In this document: positions 61,843 to 64,000 of the stretch, piece after piece | How the letters are laid out: each line of letters begins with the position of its first letter | How positions within the stretch are numbered: position 1 is the stretch's first letter | From: an uncultured Clostridium sp. | GTDB lineage: Bacteria > Bacillota_I > Bacilli_A > RF39 > UBA660 | NCBI GenBank assembly: GCA_902493795.1 | Contig: CABUQZ010000006.1 | Coordinates: 1-64,000, forward strand | Length of the DNA: 64,000 bases | Direction: 5' to 3' | Program-made: the position numbers and the translations under genes | The notes under the pieces: model-generated | What the model saw: the letters and a program-made list of their open reading frames with translations, nothing else | What the model was told of the DNA's origin: nothing | The model's database searches: none

Positions 61843-61866
61843 AATATTCATTCCTTTCTTTATAAA

Positions 61867-62046
61867 CTATTTACGATGTTCATAAGATTTAATTCTTTTT
61901 TTCATAACTTTAGCTGGTTCATTTTGTTTTTTAACATTCTGTCCATTGGAAACTCCAACTAGAGTAATTCCATTAAATACAGGAGGCCAATTTTGGAATG
62001 CTCCAATTCTTAAGTCACCAACATATTTTTTCTTTAAAGTTTTCAT
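61867..62046 (-). CDS. Small basic protein between the Ile T-box and ileS
   Basis: 59 residues from the ATG at 62046 (after AAGGTGGGTAA), very basic (KKKY, KKRIKSYEHRK), with a central FNGITLVGVSNGQ stretch. Not recognised. It follows the T-box terminator and precedes ileS by 24 bases, so it is transcribed with ileS under isoleucine control. It could be a leader-like or regulatory peptide or a small basic RNA-associated protein. Confidence 0.5.
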   Translation of the reverse strand: MKTLKKKYVGDLRIGAFQNWPPVFNGITLVGVSNGQNVKKQNEPAKVMKKRIKSYEHRK

Positions 62047-62104
62047 TTTACCCACCTTCCCTGTTTAATTTTAATAAATCAACTTTTATATCAACGAAGT
62101 AATT

Positions 62105-62315
62105 AAAAAAACACGAAAATACTCCAAAGGGCGAAATATTTCCGTGTTACCACCTTAATTCATAGATAATTCTATGCACTTATAACTATAACGCATTACC
62201 GTTTTTATCTTATCCATAAAAAACATCAGAAGTGATTCAAATTAAATATTGCTTACAAACTTCCCACCAACTGTCTGCTCTCTTTAAGTTTTAATTTAAT
62301 TACGTCTTCGTCAAT
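62105..62315 (-). promoter_or_regulatory. T-box riboswitch (tRNA-Ile specifier AUC) upstream of ileS
   Basis: On the minus strand: T-box core AATTAAGGTGGTAACACGG (62142-62160), GGTGGGAAG distal loop, and specifier region TTTGAATCACTTC with AUC at 62234-62236 followed by a purine. The terminator alternative is AACACGGAAATA pairing with TATTTTCGTGTT and then TTTTTTT (62106-62145). The ACTTC anchor next to the codon is shared with the serS leader, where the codon is UCU instead. Confidence 0.92.
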
Positions 62316-62347
62316 TGCTTTAAAATATTGATATAATAAAAATTATA

Positions 62348-62848
62348 TTACATATTTTTCTTTCTTTCAACTACTTTTTTCTTTTTCAATGCTTTTACTT
62401 CAGGAAGCTCAGACATATGTATTTGATGATACTTTGGATCATATTCTTGAAGTTTTGAAAACATATCCATAATTGGTTTTGAATCTGGATTAACAACATC
62501 AAATCTTGCTTCCATCATATTCTTATCTTCTTCAGTGTGATCAAAGAAATATATTCTAAATCCCCTTTCATCTTTTGTAAGAACTAAACTAGAATTATCC
62601 ATAGGAAACTCAATTTTATTTTCATTGCTCTTTTCAAATAACTTTTCAAATAAAGTATAAATATAATAATTACTATTATTTATCAAAAAGCTTTCTTGAT
62701 TACCAAATTCACGATTAATATCATCGTAATAAAGCGCTACTACTAATCGTCCCTCTTCATCCTTTCCAATTAATAAATGTTCACCATCTTGTAAAATATC
62801 ATATGTTTTTTCTTCTTTGTTTTCATCATTACTTTTAAATACTTCCAT
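62348..62848 (-). CDS. Unknown acidic protein
   Basis: 166 residues, soluble, acidic N-terminus and Lys-rich C-terminus. Predicted mixed beta (EHLLIGKDEEGRLVVALYYDD, GFRIYFFDHTEEDK). The start at 62848 (MEVFKSNDENK) follows GGGGGAA; an upstream GTG at 62860 overlaps it. It lies just downstream of a membrane protein gene. I recognise no family. Confidence 0.5.
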   Translation of the reverse strand: MEVFKSNDENKEEKTYDILQDGEHLLIGKDEEGRLVVALYYDDINREFGNQESFLINNSNYYIYTLFEKLFEKSNENKIEFPMDNSSLVLTKDERGFRIYFFDHTEEDKNMMEARFDVVNPDSKPIMDMFSKLQEYDPKYHQIHMSELPEVKALKKKKVVERKKNM

Positions 62849-62859
62849 AAATTCCCCCA

Positions 62860-63672
62860 CTAACTTTGTTTTTTTATTGATACTAATTTATACCCTTCTT
62901 TTTCTTTTTCAAATGTATATACATAAGTATCTAACTTATCCATATCTAATTTATTAATATCGTTTCCAATAATTTTAGAATCTTTAGAAACACCACTATG
63001 ATAATTAAATACTAAATTTCCATTTACACTTTGTGAATAATCTAAATAAATAGCATGTTCATAAATATATAAATAATTTCCAACAAGAGAATGTCCACTA
63101 TAAATGTTTTTAATTCCACCATTAGAATAATCAAATCCACTACATTTATTAAGTTTTACTGAATACTTATTTTGATCCTTATTATAAGTTATTTCTAAAT
63201 AACCATTTTTAGTTTTAAATGACTGATTATCATAGTTAACAGATCCAAATAAGGAGTTTATTTCAAACCTAACTTTAGATTCATCAATATCCATTTTTAA
63301 ATTACAATTCACTCTTGCATTATCTTTAACTATATTAATAATTGCTAAATAAATATAATATGTAGAAGAAAAATCTGCACCATTATAATATATATTTTGA
63401 AATTCTTCTCCAAAATGGTTTTCTAATAATTCATAATTTACTTTGTCATAAATAGCCTTATATTCTTTTTCGTCTTTTTCATCTGTTTTATCAGTTTTAT
63501 CCGTTTTATCTTCTATCTTACCTGTTTTATCATCAGTTTCACGATAAGTTATATCAATATCGTCAAAATGACTATTTTTCCATTTACTAAACGAAATAAA
63601 ATATACTACTGCAAAAAGAAAACACAATATTATAGCTGCTTTGACAAAGCCTTTGGAAACGTTACTTTTCAC
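62860..63672 (-). CDS. Unknown single-helix membrane protein
   Basis: About 270 residues from GTG 63672 (after GGTGATAGTA), alternatively from a start further upstream as far as 63729. An N-terminal membrane helix (AAIILCFLFAVVYFISF) is followed by a Lys/Asp/Thr linker with repeats of DKTDKTD and a beta-rich extracellular domain (YNGADFSSTYYIYLAIINIV, KNGYLEITYNKDQNKYSV). No family is recognised. Its stop is near the start of the 62348 gene, so they are co-transcribed. Confidence 0.5.
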   Translation of the reverse strand: MKSNVSKGFVKAAIILCFLFAVVYFISFSKWKNSHFDDIDITYRETDDKTGKIEDKTDKTDKTDEKDEKEYKAIYDKVNYELLENHFGEEFQNIYYNGADFSSTYYIYLAIINIVKDNARVNCNLKMDIDESKVRFEINSLFGSVNYDNQSFKTKNGYLEITYNKDQNKYSVKLNKCSGFDYSNGGIKNIYSGHSLVGNYLYIYEHAIYLDYSQSVNGNLVFNYHSGVSKDSKIIGNDINKLDMDKLDTYVYTFEKEKEGYKLVSIKKQS

Positions 63673-63753
63673 TACTATCACCATACTGATTATATAACAC
63701 CTATAAATAAAAAAAAAGACTTTATTCACAAGTTATAAAATCTTTTTATATTA

Positions 63754-64000
63754 CTATGGCGTTGCAAGTGAAAGTCCACCAGTTGCAGGAACTAGACCTA
63801 ACATCACTAATTTATAAAGTGCATAAAGAAATGTTAAACCAGTTCCACCGACAGCACAGTCAATTCCTAAACTCTTCAAATTTTCTAAAATTTCAGGAGA
63901 CAAAAATGTATAATCATTTAATAATGCTGCATTTTCATTTGCTTGTTTAAAAAATTCAACTAACTCTGGGTTATCATTAATAAAAGATTCAAAAGAACTA
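63754..64000 (-). CDS. C-terminal part of an unknown protein (5' end outside the window)
   Basis: The minus strand is open from the right edge to a TAG at 63754, giving 81 codons. The sequence begins SSFESFINDNPELVEFFKQ and ends with a hydrophobic stretch, FLYALYKLVMLGLVPATGG, then LSLATP. The family cannot be named from this fragment. Position suggests it is upstream in the same direction as the 62860 gene. Confidence 0.6.
   Translation of the reverse strand, partial: SSFESFINDNPELVEFFKQANENAALLNDYTFLSPEILENLKSLGIDCAVGGTGLTFLYALYKLVMLGLVPATGGLSLATP

Noticed and set aside
1..64000. tRNA or rRNA genes in the window
   Set aside because: I saw no cloverleaf-type or rRNA-like sequence. The only structured RNAs recognised are the two T-box leaders and hairpins.

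Overview
The window comes from a very AT-rich (by eye about 28% GC), endospore-forming, low-GC Gram-positive bacterium. Coding uses the standard bacterial code: TGA serves as a stop, for example in the ATGA overlaps at 8926-8929 and 31889-31892. Strong GGAGG-type ribosome sites, sigma-A-like promoters, T-box leaders, sporulation genes (SigG, CotY/CotZ-type coat proteins) and a Firmicutes-type (T7SSb) type VII secretion ATPase all point to Bacillota. The many lineage-specific proteins suggest an uncultured gut Bacilli or Erysipelotrichia/Mollicutes-related clade, but I cannot place it further without a database search.

Layout. 1-8217: a prepilin-like gene cut by the edge, trpS, a six-repeat Ig-like surface protein, tex, and a tandem array of four paralogous four-helix membrane proteins ending in GYDPxTGxPIY repeats. 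8291-16170: a sporulation-flavoured block with a UPF0736 protein, a KinB-like histidine kinase, a membrane-tethered degenerate PTS EIIB domain, two CotY/CotZ coat proteins, a GerQ-like protein, an FtsW/RodA/SpoVE protein, a coiled-coil protein and a GT4 glycolipid glycosyltransferase. 16261-17641: an IS30-family element whose transposase has a stop at codon 4. 17748-28257: a vWA surface protein, sigG behind a ribosome-site hairpin, then an operon with a zinc-ribbon protein, galE, a membrane protein and a giant coiled-coil protein. 28580-32600: an orphan VirD4/TraG-like ATPase overlapping a merR gene with a classical 19-bp-spacer promoter, then serS and an RSH-like HD hydrolase under a serine T-box. 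32625-38337: a type VII-like effector operon, dnaB, and an anaerobic ribonucleotide reductase operon in which the glycyl-radical segment is a separate 57-residue gene. 41064-46603: a tight four-gene operon (GT2, P-type calcium ATPase, MscS, pilin-like). 46715-57584: the main type VII locus with four WXG100 proteins, DUF4176, two large presumed substrates, EsaB and EssC. 57716-64000: an unknown gene, ileS (type 2) under an isoleucine T-box, and several unknown proteins.

How the parts fit. EssC (motor) and EsaB (ubiquitin-like) are encoded beside two WXG100 pairs and two low-complexity presumed substrates. A second operon about 20 kb away pairs two small helical WXG-like proteins with a cysteine-peptidase-like effector. 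EsaA, EssA and EssB are not seen in the window. Translation genes (trpS, serS, ileS) are scattered, two of them under T-box control. Sporulation genes are interleaved with cell-surface and envelope genes. Almost everything between 13 kb and 64 kb is on the minus strand.
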